DNA from: Planctomycetota bacterium
Lineage (GTDB): Bacteria > Planctomycetota > Planctomycetia > Pirellulales > Pirellulaceae
Reading direction: 5' to 3'
DNA length: 42,182 nucleotides
Assembly: GCA_027622275.1 (NCBI GenBank)
Contig: JAQBZB010000044.1
Coordinates: 1-42,182, forward strand
Shown here in pieces: positions 1 through 8,353 of this stretch. The notes beneath the pieces were generated by a model, which had not been told where the DNA came from, searched no databases, and was given only the letters and a program-made list of their open reading frames with translations. The first letter of the stretch is position 1, and the number at the start of each line of letters is the position of its first letter. A program made the translations under genes and the position numbers.

Positions 1-25
1 TCTCTTTGGATTCGCAATAACCGGA

Positions 26-46
26 CGCTAGCGCGTGGCGGCTGAT
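26..46. repeat. half copy of a dispersed palindromic repeat
   Basis: The bases here (core GCGCGTGGCGGCTGAT at 31-46) match the right arm of the palindromic repeat at 4969-5042, which reads GCGTGGCGGCTGAT. The left arm, if present, lies outside the window. Nothing else is recognisable in bases 1-167, which are upstream of the first gene. Confidence 0.5.
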
Positions 47-167
47 CTGTTCGTGAATGTTTCGCTGCTCGACGACGGAACAAAGTATTGCGATATCGAT
101 TTCGTTTCTGGATAATTTGGGAACTGAGCGCGCGACACACAATCGTTCGGCGCTGAGAGGAGAAGCC

Positions 168-1625
168 ATGCTGAGTGTGCAAGGGGCGACGATACCGTCT
201 CGAGGTCGAATGACCCGTCGCGAGTTAATGCGGGTCGGCGGGCTGTCGTTGTTCGGCGGCATGACGGTCCCGCGATTGCTCGAAGCAGCTGGCGAAGGTG
301 GACAGTCGCCGCATGGCCGGGCGAAATCGGTCGTGCTCTTCAATTTACTGGGAGGGCCGAGTCATCAAGATATGTTTGATATGAAGCCGGGAGCTCCGGC
401 GGAAGTTCGTGGCGAGTTTCAGCCGATCTCGACTTCGCTGCCGGGCTTGCAGATCTGCGAGCATTTGCCGAACACCGCGCGACTGATGCACAAGGCTTGT
501 CTCATCCGCAGCGTGACACACAACTACAACGCTCACAATCCGTTGAATATCATGACCGGCTATCTTGGCGGCGAGCCGCAGCAGCTCAGGCCGGAGCGGA
601 CCGATCCGCCCGACATCGGCGCGATCTGCCAGTATCTCGACATGGGGCCGCGCGATATGCCCGGTGCTTTTTGCTTGCCCTGTTATCCCGGCTGGGGAGA
701 ACGCTCGCAGTATCCAGGCATCCGCAGACCGGGACCATACGGCGGTTTCTTGGGCAGCCAGTACGATCCGCTGTTCAGTGTCTGCAATCCAACCTTTGAT
801 CACGTGCCCGAGCGAAAATATTACGACCCCGTGTGGCCGATGGGCGAGCCCATGTTGCCACTCGACGAATTGCCGGCAGAAATGACGTTGGACAGGTTGA
901 ACCAACGCCGCACGTTACTGGAACAGTTTGACGATCAGTTTCGGCAGTTCGATGCCGCCGACGCCGTCCGCCGCATCGACGATGCCGTCGGCCGGATGAA
1001 CAAGGTCAAGCAGCAGGCGTTCGCCATGATCCGATCCAGTCGCACGCGAGACGCCTTCGATCTCGCGCGGGAGTCGGACGAGACGCGCGAGCGTTACGGA
1101 AGGAATCTGCACGGCTCGAGTATGCTGGTCGCTCGCCGGTTGGTCGAAGCCGGCGTGCCGTTCATCAGCGTCCACGCCGAGAACTTCATTCCGCACGGTT
1201 TTACTTACGACATGCACGAAAACAACTTCGGCATGCTCAAGAACTACAATCTGCCAGTGCTCGACAAATGCTATCCCGCTCTCGTGGAAGATCTGGAGTC
1301 GCGAGGTCTGCTTGATTCGACGCTGATTGTGGTCATGGGCGAGATGGGCCGGTCGCCGAAAGTGAATGCCGCCGCCGGTCGCGATCATTGGCCGCAGTGC
1401 GGCTTTTGCCTGCTGACCGGCGGCGGAGTGAAACCCGGTGCGGTCTTTGGTGCTTCGGACAAACACGCCGCGTACCCAATAAGCAATGCCGTTTCCCCGA
1501 GCGACATTGTGGCCACGATCTATCATCTGCTGGGCATCGACCCGCACATGACCGTCGACGATCTCGCCGGCCGCCCGATCCCAATCGCTCATGGTGGAAC
1601 CGTGATCCGAGACGTTGTCGCCTGA
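168..1625 (+). CDS. DUF1501 family protein, Tat-exported
   Basis: DUF1501 proteins belong to the alkaline phosphatase/sulfatase-like superfamily and are greatly expanded in Planctomycetes; their substrate is unknown. The ATG at 168 is chosen because GAGGAGA stands just upstream and because it places a twin-arginine leader (TRRELMRVGGLSLFGG) near the N-terminus. The frame is open further upstream to 57, but that extension has no leader character. Family landmarks are LLGGPSHQDMFDMKPGAP near the start, VVMGEMGRSPKVN and GRDHWP in the C-terminal third, and a final segment with IYHLLGID. The length of 485 residues is normal. Its DUF1549 partner would be expected upstream, beyond the window edge. 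The product probably folds in the cytoplasm and is exported through Tat. Confidence 0.93.
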   Translation: MLSVQGATIPSRGRMTRRELMRVGGLSLFGGMTVPRLLEAAGEGGQSPHGRAKSVVLFNLLGGPSHQDMFDMKPGAPAEVRGEFQPISTSLPGLQICEHLPNTARLMHKACLIRSVTHNYNAHNPLNIMTGYLGGEPQQLRPERTDPPDIGAICQYLDMGPRDMPGAFCLPCYPGWGERSQYPGIRRPGPYGGFLGSQYDPLFSVCNPTFDHVPERKYYDPVWPMGEPMLPLDELPAEMTLDRLNQRRTLLEQFDDQFRQFDAADAVRRIDDAVGRMNKVKQQAFAMIRSSRTRDAFDLARESDETRERYGRNLHGSSMLVARRLVEAGVPFISVHAENFIPHGFTYDMHENNFGMLKNYNLPVLDKCYPALVEDLESRGLLDSTLIVVMGEMGRSPKVNAAAGRDHWPQCGFCLLTGGGVKPGAVFGASDKHAAYPISNAVSPSDIVATIYHLLGIDPHMTVDDLAGRPIPIAHGGTVIRDVVA

Positions 1626-1792
1626 TCGTTGCCCCGGCAACGAGTTCCCTGGCCTTTGCAGAGCGGTGATATCCCGCTCGCCGGGTAAGCAATCTCCCTT
1701 GCTGGTGGGACGCGGTATTTGCTATAAGCTCCAGCCGCATTCCTCTTGGGGAGAGGTTGCGCACGTCCTGGTTCCGTTCGGATAGGAAGATC

Positions 1793-2713
1793 ATGTTTCG
1801 CAAACTTCTATCGTTTGCCTTGCTAGCGTCGCTTGTCGTGGCTTCGTTCGAAACAGCGATCGCCCAATGGCCCACCGACGAACAACTGTATCGGCTGCCG
1901 TCGTCGCAAGTTCCGGCCGTGACCGAAACAGCTCGAATCGCGCAGGGAACGGTCGTTGATGCGCCGGAGCTGGTGGCTCCCGGTGAGTTAGCTCCGGTCG
2001 GTGAGTTGTCCGCAGGTGAGGCATCCGAAAGCTGGGTCTTGCCAAACTACTGGTTCAACCCCGTCGATTGGGAAGGAGGCGTGGAAGTCGGCATCAGCGG
2101 TACCGACGGCAACTCCCAAGCGGCGAGCTTTCGTGCCGGGATAAATCTGAAACGGAAGGTCACGGTACACGAGACAACTTTTGACTTGACGTATGTCAAC
2201 GCGATGGCAAATGGGGTCGAGACCCAAAACAATGCGATACAGAACTTCGGCTATGAGCGAGCGTTTGGCGATTCGCGATGGAGCCTCTTCGCCAAGGAAT
2301 TCGCCGAGTACGACGAGTTCAAGGCATTCGATCTGCGGATCGCGTTGAACGCCGGTCTTGCATACAAGTTCATCGATACGGAAGCGACAAAGTTCAAAGG
2401 CCGCTACGGTGCCGGTGTATCGCACGAGATCGGCGGCCCGAACGATGACTGGGTGCCGGAACTTGTGTACGGAGCGGATTTCAAGCGACAGCTGACCAAG
2501 CGGCAGAAACTAGAGTTGAAAGTCGACTACTTTCCGCAGTGGGGAAACTTCGACAACTACCGCATGGTCACCAATCTCGGGTGGGAAGTGCTGCTTGACG
2601 AAGAGCATAATCTCAACTTGAAACTCTCGGTCAATGACCGCTACGACAGCACGCCGAACGGCCGGAAACCGAACGACATCAATTATGCGCTGCTGTTGCT
2701 GTGGAAGCTGTAG
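1793..2713 (+). CDS. DUF481 family outer-membrane protein (YdiY-like)
   Basis: This is a probable outer-membrane beta-barrel of the DUF481 family, whose members are described as salt-induced outer membrane proteins. The ATG at 1793 is preferred over a TTG at 1757: AGGAAG lies just upstream, and the protein then begins with a clean signal peptide (MFRKLLSFALLASLVVASF, cleavage probably after AIA). About 70 residues of Pro/Ala/Val-rich linker follow. The C-terminal two thirds alternate short strands with charged turns, for example WEGGVEVGISGTDGNSQAA, YERAFGDSRWSLFAKEF and LKLSVNDRYDS, as in DUF481 barrels. It ends on the dipeptide KL after a hydrophobic strand. The gene converges with the next one, with 34 bp between the stop codons. 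It appears to be transcribed alone. Confidence 0.82.
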   Translation: MFRKLLSFALLASLVVASFETAIAQWPTDEQLYRLPSSQVPAVTETARIAQGTVVDAPELVAPGELAPVGELSAGEASESWVLPNYWFNPVDWEGGVEVGISGTDGNSQAASFRAGINLKRKVTVHETTFDLTYVNAMANGVETQNNAIQNFGYERAFGDSRWSLFAKEFAEYDEFKAFDLRIALNAGLAYKFIDTEATKFKGRYGAGVSHEIGGPNDDWVPELVYGADFKRQLTKRQKLELKVDYFPQWGNFDNYRMVTNLGWEVLLDEEHNLNLKLSVNDRYDSTPNGRKPNDINYALLLLWKL

Positions 2714-2747
2714 TCCCCGCGTCTGGGCGATACTGCCCGCGGACGAC

Positions 2748-4778
2748 TCACTCGCCACCAACTTTGATGCGAATCCGACGATACTCCATCTGGCCGCGGT
2801 CGGCTTCCAGCCCGATGGGGCCGCTTGGCGGGAGTGAGCGTGTGAACTCGAGCGGCTCGCCGTTGCAGGCGCAAGTCGCGACGTCACCCTTCACCACGAT
2901 GTCGATCTCGTTCCAGTCTTGAGGCCGATACTGCTTGAGTTCCTTGTACGGTCCGGCCACCAAGTAATCGCGACACTGCAGTTGCGGCTTACGGAGGAAG
3001 ATGCCGCTGTCCGCGTCGACCCCCGCGCGGAATTCCAGCTTGAGATGAAAGTCGCTGGGAAACTCGCGGGTGGTCCAAAGTTGAGCCAGTCCCTTACCTG
3101 GGTTCACGACGATGCGGCCATCTCGGGCGGTATAACGTCCGTCGCTGGCATGCTGCTTTCCATCGAAGGGCTCGCCGTTCTCGTAATGCCAGCCGGTCAG
3201 ATCGGTCTCGTTCAGCAAGGGCTCGAAGTCAGCTTCCATCTCGTACGCGCGATCCGATTGAAACGGCGAAGCAGGCAAGCCGGATAGGTTGTACAGGTTG
3301 ATATCCGGCACGTTGCTCCAGCCATAACGCACGATCGATGGCTCGGCGACCGAGTCGCTGAAAACGATGACCTTATCGCCTTCGATCGTCGCGCTGGCGG
3401 CAACGAAATTGCCATCGGACCCAGCAACGGTAAAACCTTTCAAGTCGCCGTCCTTGGCCACCAAGCCGCCGCCGAGGTGCTTCATGGTCAGCGTCGCTTT
3501 GCTGCCGTCAACCGAAATCGAATCGTACGTCGGGCCGGAGTATTCAATATCCTCGCCATAGGTCAACGCTCGCGCGGCGAGCCCCAGTCGCTCGCCGATC
3601 GGCTGCTTCTGCTTGGGGTGAATGTCGGTTGGATGGCCGATGTCGATGGTGACTGCCATCGCAGTGTTCTGGGTCGTCTCGGTGGTCAGCCGTTGCGCCT
3701 CGCGAATTTCGGGCGACATGCCTTGATGCGGCGTAATCTGAACGAAGTAGAACGGAAAGTCACCTTGCCCCCAAGCCTTGCGCCAGCTGCCGATCATGGC
3801 CGGGAACAGAGTTCGATACTGTTCGCCGCGCCCTGAATTCGACTCACCCTGATACCAAATCGCGCCGCGAATCGCGAACGGTTGCAACGGCGCGATCGAA
3901 CCGTTGTACAAGCCGCTCGGCCGGTTATTGCTCATGCTCGGATGCTGGGGCGGTTGCGGCTTGCGAGGCGGGTTGGTTCCCGTCGCCTTCGCCTTTGCCA
4001 ATGCAGCCTCGTGCTTCTTGAGCAGTTCCGGTTCCCGTTGCGTGTAAGCTTCCAAGACCTGTGGGTAATTCTTGACTCGCTCGGCCTGTTGCTCGAGCAG
4101 CGGCAGGAGTGTCGGATTTCGTTCCAAGTCAGCTCGCGCGATCCACGCTTCGGCAACCGTTCCACCAACTGCCGACTTGATCAATCCGACGGGAACGCCG
4201 AGATGCTCGCGAAGATGCTTGCCAAAATAATAGCCCACTGCCGAGAAGTTACTTGCCGATTGCAACGAGTCGACTTGCCAATCACCTCGGATCGTCGCTT
4301 GAGGTTCATCGACGGCATGAGCCCCCGCGGCAAACAAACGAAGCTGCGCGTCTCCCGCGGCTGCGATCGTTGCCGGACCGTTGACGGAGCCATTCAGGCC
4401 AAAAGCCATGTTGGACTGCCCGCTACAGATCCAGACTTCGCCGACGAGCACGTCGTCAACCATCGCCTCCTCGTCGCCGACAGTGACTGTCAGTGTGCGG
4501 CCTTCGGCGGAAGCGGGCATCGCGTCGAGCTTCGCCGACCAATTCCCTTGATCGTCAGCAGTAGCTTGTTTTGTCTGGCCCGCGAATTGCACTTCGACCT
4601 GCTGTCCGGCCTCGGCGGTTCCCCAGACCGGAACGGCCATCTCACGCTGCAAGACGCCGTGGTCCTTGAACAGGCTTCCCAGCGACAATTCGGCGGCGGC
4701 GATGCTCGGGACGAGGAGCAACGCAAGAACGATCACGCAGCGTAAAGGCTTAGCAGGTCTCATGGCGTTGGTTCCCAT
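2748..4778 (-). CDS. sialate O-acetylesterase (SGNH) fused to a DUF1080 domain
   Basis: This is a secreted carbohydrate-active enzyme with two modules. A signal peptide (about residues 10-29, ending SIAAAE) leads into a sialate O-acetylesterase-type SGNH hydrolase. It carries the nucleophile block CSGQSNM (Ser122), the block WYQGESN (308-314) and the terminal catalytic pair in PTDIHP (Asp385, His387). The last 160 residues (about 517-674) form a DUF1080 / 3-keto-disaccharide hydrolase jelly-roll, with LTGWHYENG and DADSGIFLRK as landmarks. A proline/alanine-rich insert (about 255-285) sits inside the esterase module. An ATG at 4763 (residue 6) is an alternative start; neither start has a strong ribosome-binding site. 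The likely role is deacetylation or cleavage of decorated polysaccharides in the periplasm. The fusion is uncommon but plausible for planctomycetes. Confidence 0.88.
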   Translation of the reverse strand: MGTNAMRPAKPLRCVIVLALLLVPSIAAAELSLGSLFKDHGVLQREMAVPVWGTAEAGQQVEVQFAGQTKQATADDQGNWSAKLDAMPASAEGRTLTVTVGDEEAMVDDVLVGEVWICSGQSNMAFGLNGSVNGPATIAAAGDAQLRLFAAGAHAVDEPQATIRGDWQVDSLQSASNFSAVGYYFGKHLREHLGVPVGLIKSAVGGTVAEAWIARADLERNPTLLPLLEQQAERVKNYPQVLEAYTQREPELLKKHEAALAKAKATGTNPPRKPQPPQHPSMSNNRPSGLYNGSIAPLQPFAIRGAIWYQGESNSGRGEQYRTLFPAMIGSWRKAWGQGDFPFYFVQITPHQGMSPEIREAQRLTTETTQNTAMAVTIDIGHPTDIHPKQKQPIGERLGLAARALTYGEDIEYSGPTYDSISVDGSKATLTMKHLGGGLVAKDGDLKGFTVAGSDGNFVAASATIEGDKVIVFSDSVAEPSIVRYGWSNVPDINLYNLSGLPASPFQSDRAYEMEADFEPLLNETDLTGWHYENGEPFDGKQHASDGRYTARDGRIVVNPGKGLAQLWTTREFPSDFHLKLEFRAGVDADSGIFLRKPQLQCRDYLVAGPYKELKQYRPQDWNEIDIVVKGDVATCACNGEPLEFTRSLPPSGPIGLEADRGQMEYRRIRIKVGGE

Positions 4779-5146
4779 CTAAGAATGAAACAGGCAGCGG
4801 GGCGGATGGTGTAGCTCGCAATAAACTAGCCACTTGGGCTGCCGCACGCCACCCAGTCAGCAAATTCCATGACGTTTCCGGTCGTCAATCCCGCCTTTCC
4901 AGTGACGCCCGATCTGTGTACACCAAAGGCTTCGCAAATCAAATAGAAGGATTAGCCCGGATTATTCATCAGCCGCTTGGCGCTAGCCTGCGGTTCTCGC
5001 GAACTTCTTCGAGAGAACCGCACGCGATCGCGTGGCGGCTGATTTGCGCGGTGTTTCGGGCAATCTAGCCGTACACTCTTTTCACAAACGTATATTTTGA
5101 AGAATGCTGACCGGTTCATGAATAATCCGGGTTAGGTGGAAGTCGC
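4779..5146. other. non-coding interval between divergent genes
   Basis: The 368 bp between the esterase (minus) and the GTPase (plus) contain no credible gene. The right half is taken up by the nested inverted repeat at 4956-5131. The left half (4779-4950) should hold the esterase promoter, but no convincing -35/-10 pair can be called by eye. The GTPase start at 5147 has GGTGGAAG upstream as ribosome-binding site, directly beside the outer repeat arm. Confidence 0.6.
4956..5131. repeat. nested inverted-repeat element (REP/MITE-like)
   Basis: The outer arms are a perfect 14-bp inverted repeat: CCCGGATTATTCAT at 4956-4969 and ATGAATAATCCGGG at 5118-5131. Inside them lies a second palindrome with arms 4969-4998 and 5013-5042, where 24 of 30 positions pair and the loop is 14 bp. 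Its sequence features (TCAGCCGC, GCGCTAGCC, GCGATCGCG, GGCGGCTGA) recur at 26-46 and 8275-8339. About 75 bp of AT-richer sequence separates the inner palindrome from the right outer arm. The element encodes nothing and could be a short non-autonomous mobile element or a transcript-end structure. Confidence 0.75.
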
Positions 5147-6169
5147 ATGAAGATTGGCATCGTCGGGTACCAGGGGTCGGGGAAGAGCACGTTGTTCCAG
5201 TGGCTGACCGGCGTCGCGCCGGATCCCGCCAAGTCTCACGAGACGCAGAGCGCGATGGCTCCCGTGCCGGACGAGCGGTTCGAGCCGCTGTGCACGATCT
5301 ACAATCCGAAGAAGACGACTCATGCCGCGTTGGAGATCGTCGACACACCGGGCTTGAGCCGCTCGCACGAAGGAAGTGCCCAAAAGCTCGCGATGATTCG
5401 TGAAGCCGGCTGTTTGATCGTTGTTGTTGCGGCGCACGGCGGGGCCGACGCGACGGCGGATCTGAGCAACTTCGACGATGATTTGTTGATCGCCGATCTC
5501 GACATTCTGTCGGGACGCGTCGAACGATTGAAGGAGCAGGTCAAGAAGCCTCGCCCGAACCGAGAAGAGCTTCAAAAGGAGTTGGAGGCGATCGAGCCGC
5601 TGGTCCCGGCGCTGGAAGAAGGGAAGCAGCTTCGCGATCTCGGACTGACCGTCGAACAACTCAAGGCAACTCGTGCCTTCAAGCTGTTTTCCGAGAAGCC
5701 TCGGTTGGTCGTCTTCAATATCTCCGATGACGAATCGCCGGCGCGTTATCAAGCCCAGGTTCCGGAAGGGATGCAGGGCATTGCCGTGTCGCTGTCGCTT
5801 CAGGTCGAGCTGTCGCAATTGGACGATGCCGAGCGACAAACGTTTTGCGACGAGATGGGAGTTGCTCCGTTCGACCGGGATACGGTGATTCGTCAGATCA
5901 TGGACGCCTCGGGACAGATGGTCTTCTTCACGGCTGGTGAAAAAGAGGTCCGGACTTGGATGATCCGTCGTGGTGGCACGGCCGTCGAAGCCGCTGGCAA
6001 CATTCACACCGACTTGGCGAACGGATTCATCCGCGCCGAAGTGATGACCTGCAACGACCTGATCCGCCTCGGCAGCGAGCGCGAGATCAAAGCTCACAAC
6101 CTGATGCGGCAGGAGCACAAAGAGTACGTAATCAAGGACGGCGACATCTTGCTGATCAGACACAATTAG
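5147..6169 (+). CDS. YchF/OBG-type GTPase with C-terminal TGS-like (DUF933) domain
   Basis: This is a translation-factor-class P-loop NTPase related to YchF (the Obg/YchF family, which often prefers ATP). The Walker A motif is GYQGSGKST (residues 7-15) and the G3 motif DTPGL is at 66-70. The probable G4 position is FNISDDE (190-196), where YchF proteins have NVDE. The middle (about 120-160) is charged and helical, matching the YchF coiled-coil arm. The C-terminus (EVMTCNDLIRLGSERE, IKDGDILLIRHN) matches the TGS-like DUF933 domain. At 340 residues it is shorter than the usual ~363, and the P-loop differs from the common NVGKST form, so it is probably a divergent paralogue rather than the housekeeping YchF. 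The start at 5147 has GGTGGAAG upstream. It is cytoplasmic and appears monocistronic. Confidence 0.88.
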   Translation: MKIGIVGYQGSGKSTLFQWLTGVAPDPAKSHETQSAMAPVPDERFEPLCTIYNPKKTTHAALEIVDTPGLSRSHEGSAQKLAMIREAGCLIVVVAAHGGADATADLSNFDDDLLIADLDILSGRVERLKEQVKKPRPNREELQKELEAIEPLVPALEEGKQLRDLGLTVEQLKATRAFKLFSEKPRLVVFNISDDESPARYQAQVPEGMQGIAVSLSLQVELSQLDDAERQTFCDEMGVAPFDRDTVIRQIMDASGQMVFFTAGEKEVRTWMIRRGGTAVEAAGNIHTDLANGFIRAEVMTCNDLIRLGSEREIKAHNLMRQEHKEYVIKDGDILLIRHN

Positions 6170-6210
6170 CGTCGAATTCGAATTTAAGGACTTTATGTTG
6201 GTGCATTATC

Positions 6211-6328
6211 GTAGCGATCACACTCCGTCGTGATGAGCCGGGTCGGGTGGAGGTGGAGCCAGAAACCAACTCGAATTCCATGTGGACTCAAACGTGAATG
6301 GCTCATCTCGGCGGAGCGAGATGGCTAC
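6211..6328. repeat. inverted repeat, 27-bp arms, in the gap after the GTPase gene
   Basis: The arms at 6211-6237 and 6302-6328 pair at 22 of 27 positions around a 64-bp loop; the left arm begins GTAGCGATCACACTCC and the right arm ends GAGATGGCTAC. The repeat separates the GTPase gene from the pseudogene that follows, and no gene lies inside it. Confidence 0.6.
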
Positions 6329-6341
6329 CTTGGGAGGCCCA

Positions 6342-6783
6342 ATGCTCCGGATATTGAACTTCACAGCGATCCTGATTTCCTTGGCCTCGTTTCTCGATGC
6401 CGAAGATACTCTTCCCACTTTGGACAAAACGGTCGCCGATAAGATCAGCTATCGTGCTGACGTTTGGCCGATCTTGAAGCGGCATTGTTGGGGTTGCCAT
6501 TCGGGCGAGGTCGTGTTGCTTGATCTCTTGGGTGAACAACCCCCACGACGCTCGCCGACTGAGAGCGATTTGCTTTCACATGTCGAGTTCAGTTCCGATG
6601 GCAAATTGCTGGTGCGGTGGGCGTGACAAAGCAACGAAAGTCTGCTCCGTTGAGACTGGCGAACTGTTGCGATCGGTCGACGGTTCGACGGAGTTGATCA
6701 GCAGTGTTGCCGGGGACGGTCAGTTCGCAATTGGCGCGGGGAAGGCGAGGATTCGGAGCAGTAGGTTGCCAGCTTGGAATTGA
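6342..6783 (+). pseudogene. decayed PSCyt1 cytochrome / WD40-repeat gene
   Basis: This is the remnant of a planctomycete protein that joined a c-type cytochrome domain (PSCyt1) to WD40 repeats. The first frame, from ATG 6342, gives a signal-like start (MLRILNFTAILISLASFLDA), then ISYRADVWPILKRHCWGCHS with an intact CxxCH haem motif. It then jumps directly to a WD40 blade (HVEFSSDGKLLV) and stops at 6626. Reading continues one frame over, in the frame whose codons begin at 6520: GGRDKATKVCSVETGELL and ELISSVAGDGQFAIGAG are the next blade. A single extra base near 6614 explains the frame change. Most of the cytochrome domain and nearly all blades are missing, so at least one large deletion also occurred. 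The fragment ends 33 bp before the stop codon of the convergent DUF1501 gene. Confidence 0.75.
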
Positions 6784-6816
6784 AGTACAGCGATTCCGGA
6801 TTGCAGCTCCGCCACG

Positions 6817-8241
6817 TTAGACAAAGAGTTCGCGGACTACGTTACCTTCGACATCGGTCAGACGGAAATCGCGGCCGGCGTAGCGGTAGGTCAGACGTTC
6901 ATGGTCCATACCCAACGCGTGCAACAGCGTCGCGTGCAGGTCGTGGATGTGGACCTTATTCTCGGCCGCGTAGTAGCCGTAGTCGTCGGTCGAACCGTAG
7001 CGAAAGCCGCCTTTCGTGCCGCCGCCGGCCAGCCACATCGTAAAGCCCTCGGGGTTGTGGTCGCGACCGTCGGTGGTTTCGGCGGTTGGTGTGCGGCCGA
7101 ACTCGCTGCCCCACCAGATGAGTGTATCGTCAAGAAGTCCGCGCTGTTTCAGGTCGGTCAGCAGACCGGCGATCGGCAGGTCCACTTCGCGAGCGTTCTT
7201 CTCGTGACCATTCTTCAGGTCCGAATGCTGGTCCCACTGCACTTTGTCGTCGTTGTGAGTGACTTGAATGAACCGCACGCCTGCCTCGGCGAAGCGGCGA
7301 GCCAACAGGCACATGCGGCCAAAGTTGGCCGTCACAGGATCGTCCATCCCGTAGAGCTTCCGAGTCGTCGCGGATTCGCCCGACAGATCCTCGACTTTTG
7401 GGATCTCTGACTGCATGCGAAAGGCCAGTTCAAATGAGTTGATCCGCGCTTCCAGTGACGCCTCCGAACCGGACTGGGCCAGATGCTTGCGATTCATCGC
7501 AGTCAACCGGTCGAGTTGCAGACGTTGAATTTCGCGCGGCAGTTTCGAATTCTGAATGAACTTCACACGTGCCTGATCCGATGGCACGCTGGCATCTCCG
7601 AGTGCCGTCCCATTGTGTGCAGCGGGCAGGAATGCGGAACTCCAGTTGTTGATTCCGCCAAACGCCAGCGTCGGGCAGATGGTCACGAACGCGGGCAGAT
7701 TCGAGTTTTCCGTGCCCAGGCCGTAGCTCACCCAGGAGCCCATGCTGGGCCGGATGAAACTGTCACTGCCCGTGTGCAGCTTCATCATCGCTCCTCCGTG
7801 AGCGGGATTCGTGCCATACACCGAATGCACCATGCAGAGGTCATCGACACGCTCGGCGAGTCGCGGGAAAAGCTCGCTGACCCACAATCCGCTCTCGCCG
7901 TATTGCCGGAACTTCCAGGGTGACTTGAGCAGGTTGCTGGTTGCGTTGAATTGGACTCGCGGCTTGGCGAACGGCAGCGGCTTGCCGTTATCGCGAGTCA
8001 GCAATGGTTTTGGATCGAATGTGTCCACCTGCGAGGGACCACCGGACATCAGCAAGAATATGATCCGCTTGGCCCTCGCCGCCATGTGTGGCAGCCTGGC
8101 CGCGAGCGGATTGTCAATCGCCGCGTGGGTTGGCGACTGGTCAGCCAACATCGACGCGAGGGCAAGCGAACCAAATCCAACGGCTGACCGCTGCAGGAGC
8201 ATGCGGCGCGAGACGAGAGGTGCGATGTCGTGTTGATTCAT
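6817..8241 (-). CDS. DUF1501 family protein, Tat-exported
   Basis: This is a complete DUF1501 protein of 474 residues. The ATG at 8241 (MNQHDIAPLVSRRMLLQR) is preferred over an in-frame ATG at 8271, because the latter lies at the edge of a palindromic repeat and adds only ten residues. SRRMLLQRSAVGFGSLALAS is a twin-arginine leader. Landmarks are LMSGGPSQVDTFDPKP, WWGSEFGRTPTAETTDGRDH and, near the end, LLHALGMDHERLTYRYAGRD. It is the downstream gene of a minus-strand pair with the DUF1549/DUF1553 gene, 112 bp apart, with a repeat (8275-8339) in the spacer. The two products are expected to act together in the cell envelope. No obvious Shine-Dalgarno precedes the start. Confidence 0.93.
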   Translation of the reverse strand: MNQHDIAPLVSRRMLLQRSAVGFGSLALASMLADQSPTHAAIDNPLAARLPHMAARAKRIIFLLMSGGPSQVDTFDPKPLLTRDNGKPLPFAKPRVQFNATSNLLKSPWKFRQYGESGLWVSELFPRLAERVDDLCMVHSVYGTNPAHGGAMMKLHTGSDSFIRPSMGSWVSYGLGTENSNLPAFVTICPTLAFGGINNWSSAFLPAAHNGTALGDASVPSDQARVKFIQNSKLPREIQRLQLDRLTAMNRKHLAQSGSEASLEARINSFELAFRMQSEIPKVEDLSGESATTRKLYGMDDPVTANFGRMCLLARRFAEAGVRFIQVTHNDDKVQWDQHSDLKNGHEKNAREVDLPIAGLLTDLKQRGLLDDTLIWWGSEFGRTPTAETTDGRDHNPEGFTMWLAGGGTKGGFRYGSTDDYGYYAAENKVHIHDLHATLLHALGMDHERLTYRYAGRDFRLTDVEGNVVRELFV

Positions 8242-8274
8242 TTTCGGCTCAGAATGTCGGGACTCATGCATTGA

Positions 8275-8339
8275 TCAGCCGCTGGGCGATAGCCGCGGTT
8301 CCACGCGAGAAGCGGACGCGATCGCGTTCCGGCTAATGA
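8275..8339. repeat. dispersed palindromic repeat between the paired genes
   Basis: This is an imperfect palindrome that begins TCAGCCGCTGGGCGATAGCC and ends with GCGATCGCGTTCCGGCTAAT and GA. It is the same repeat family as the inner palindrome at 4969-5042, with the same TCAGCCGC start and GCGATCGCG core. It fills most of the 112-bp spacer between the DUF1549 and DUF1501 genes and could form a hairpin in their shared transcript. Confidence 0.65.
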
Positions 8340-8353
8340 TTCTCGATCGACCC

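Noticed and set aside
2714-2747. Bidirectional terminator between convergent genes
   Set aside because: A partial GGGC/GCCC stem exists but is short, with bulges and no T-run on either side; too weak to list.
4956-5131. CRISPR array or tRNA-like structure
   Set aside because: There are only nested palindromes, no regularly spaced direct repeats and no acceptor stem or anticodon loop.
5132-6163. 343-codon minus-strand frame opposite the GTPase
   Set aside because: The plus strand carries the P-loop and other GTPase motifs; the minus frame is a shadow.
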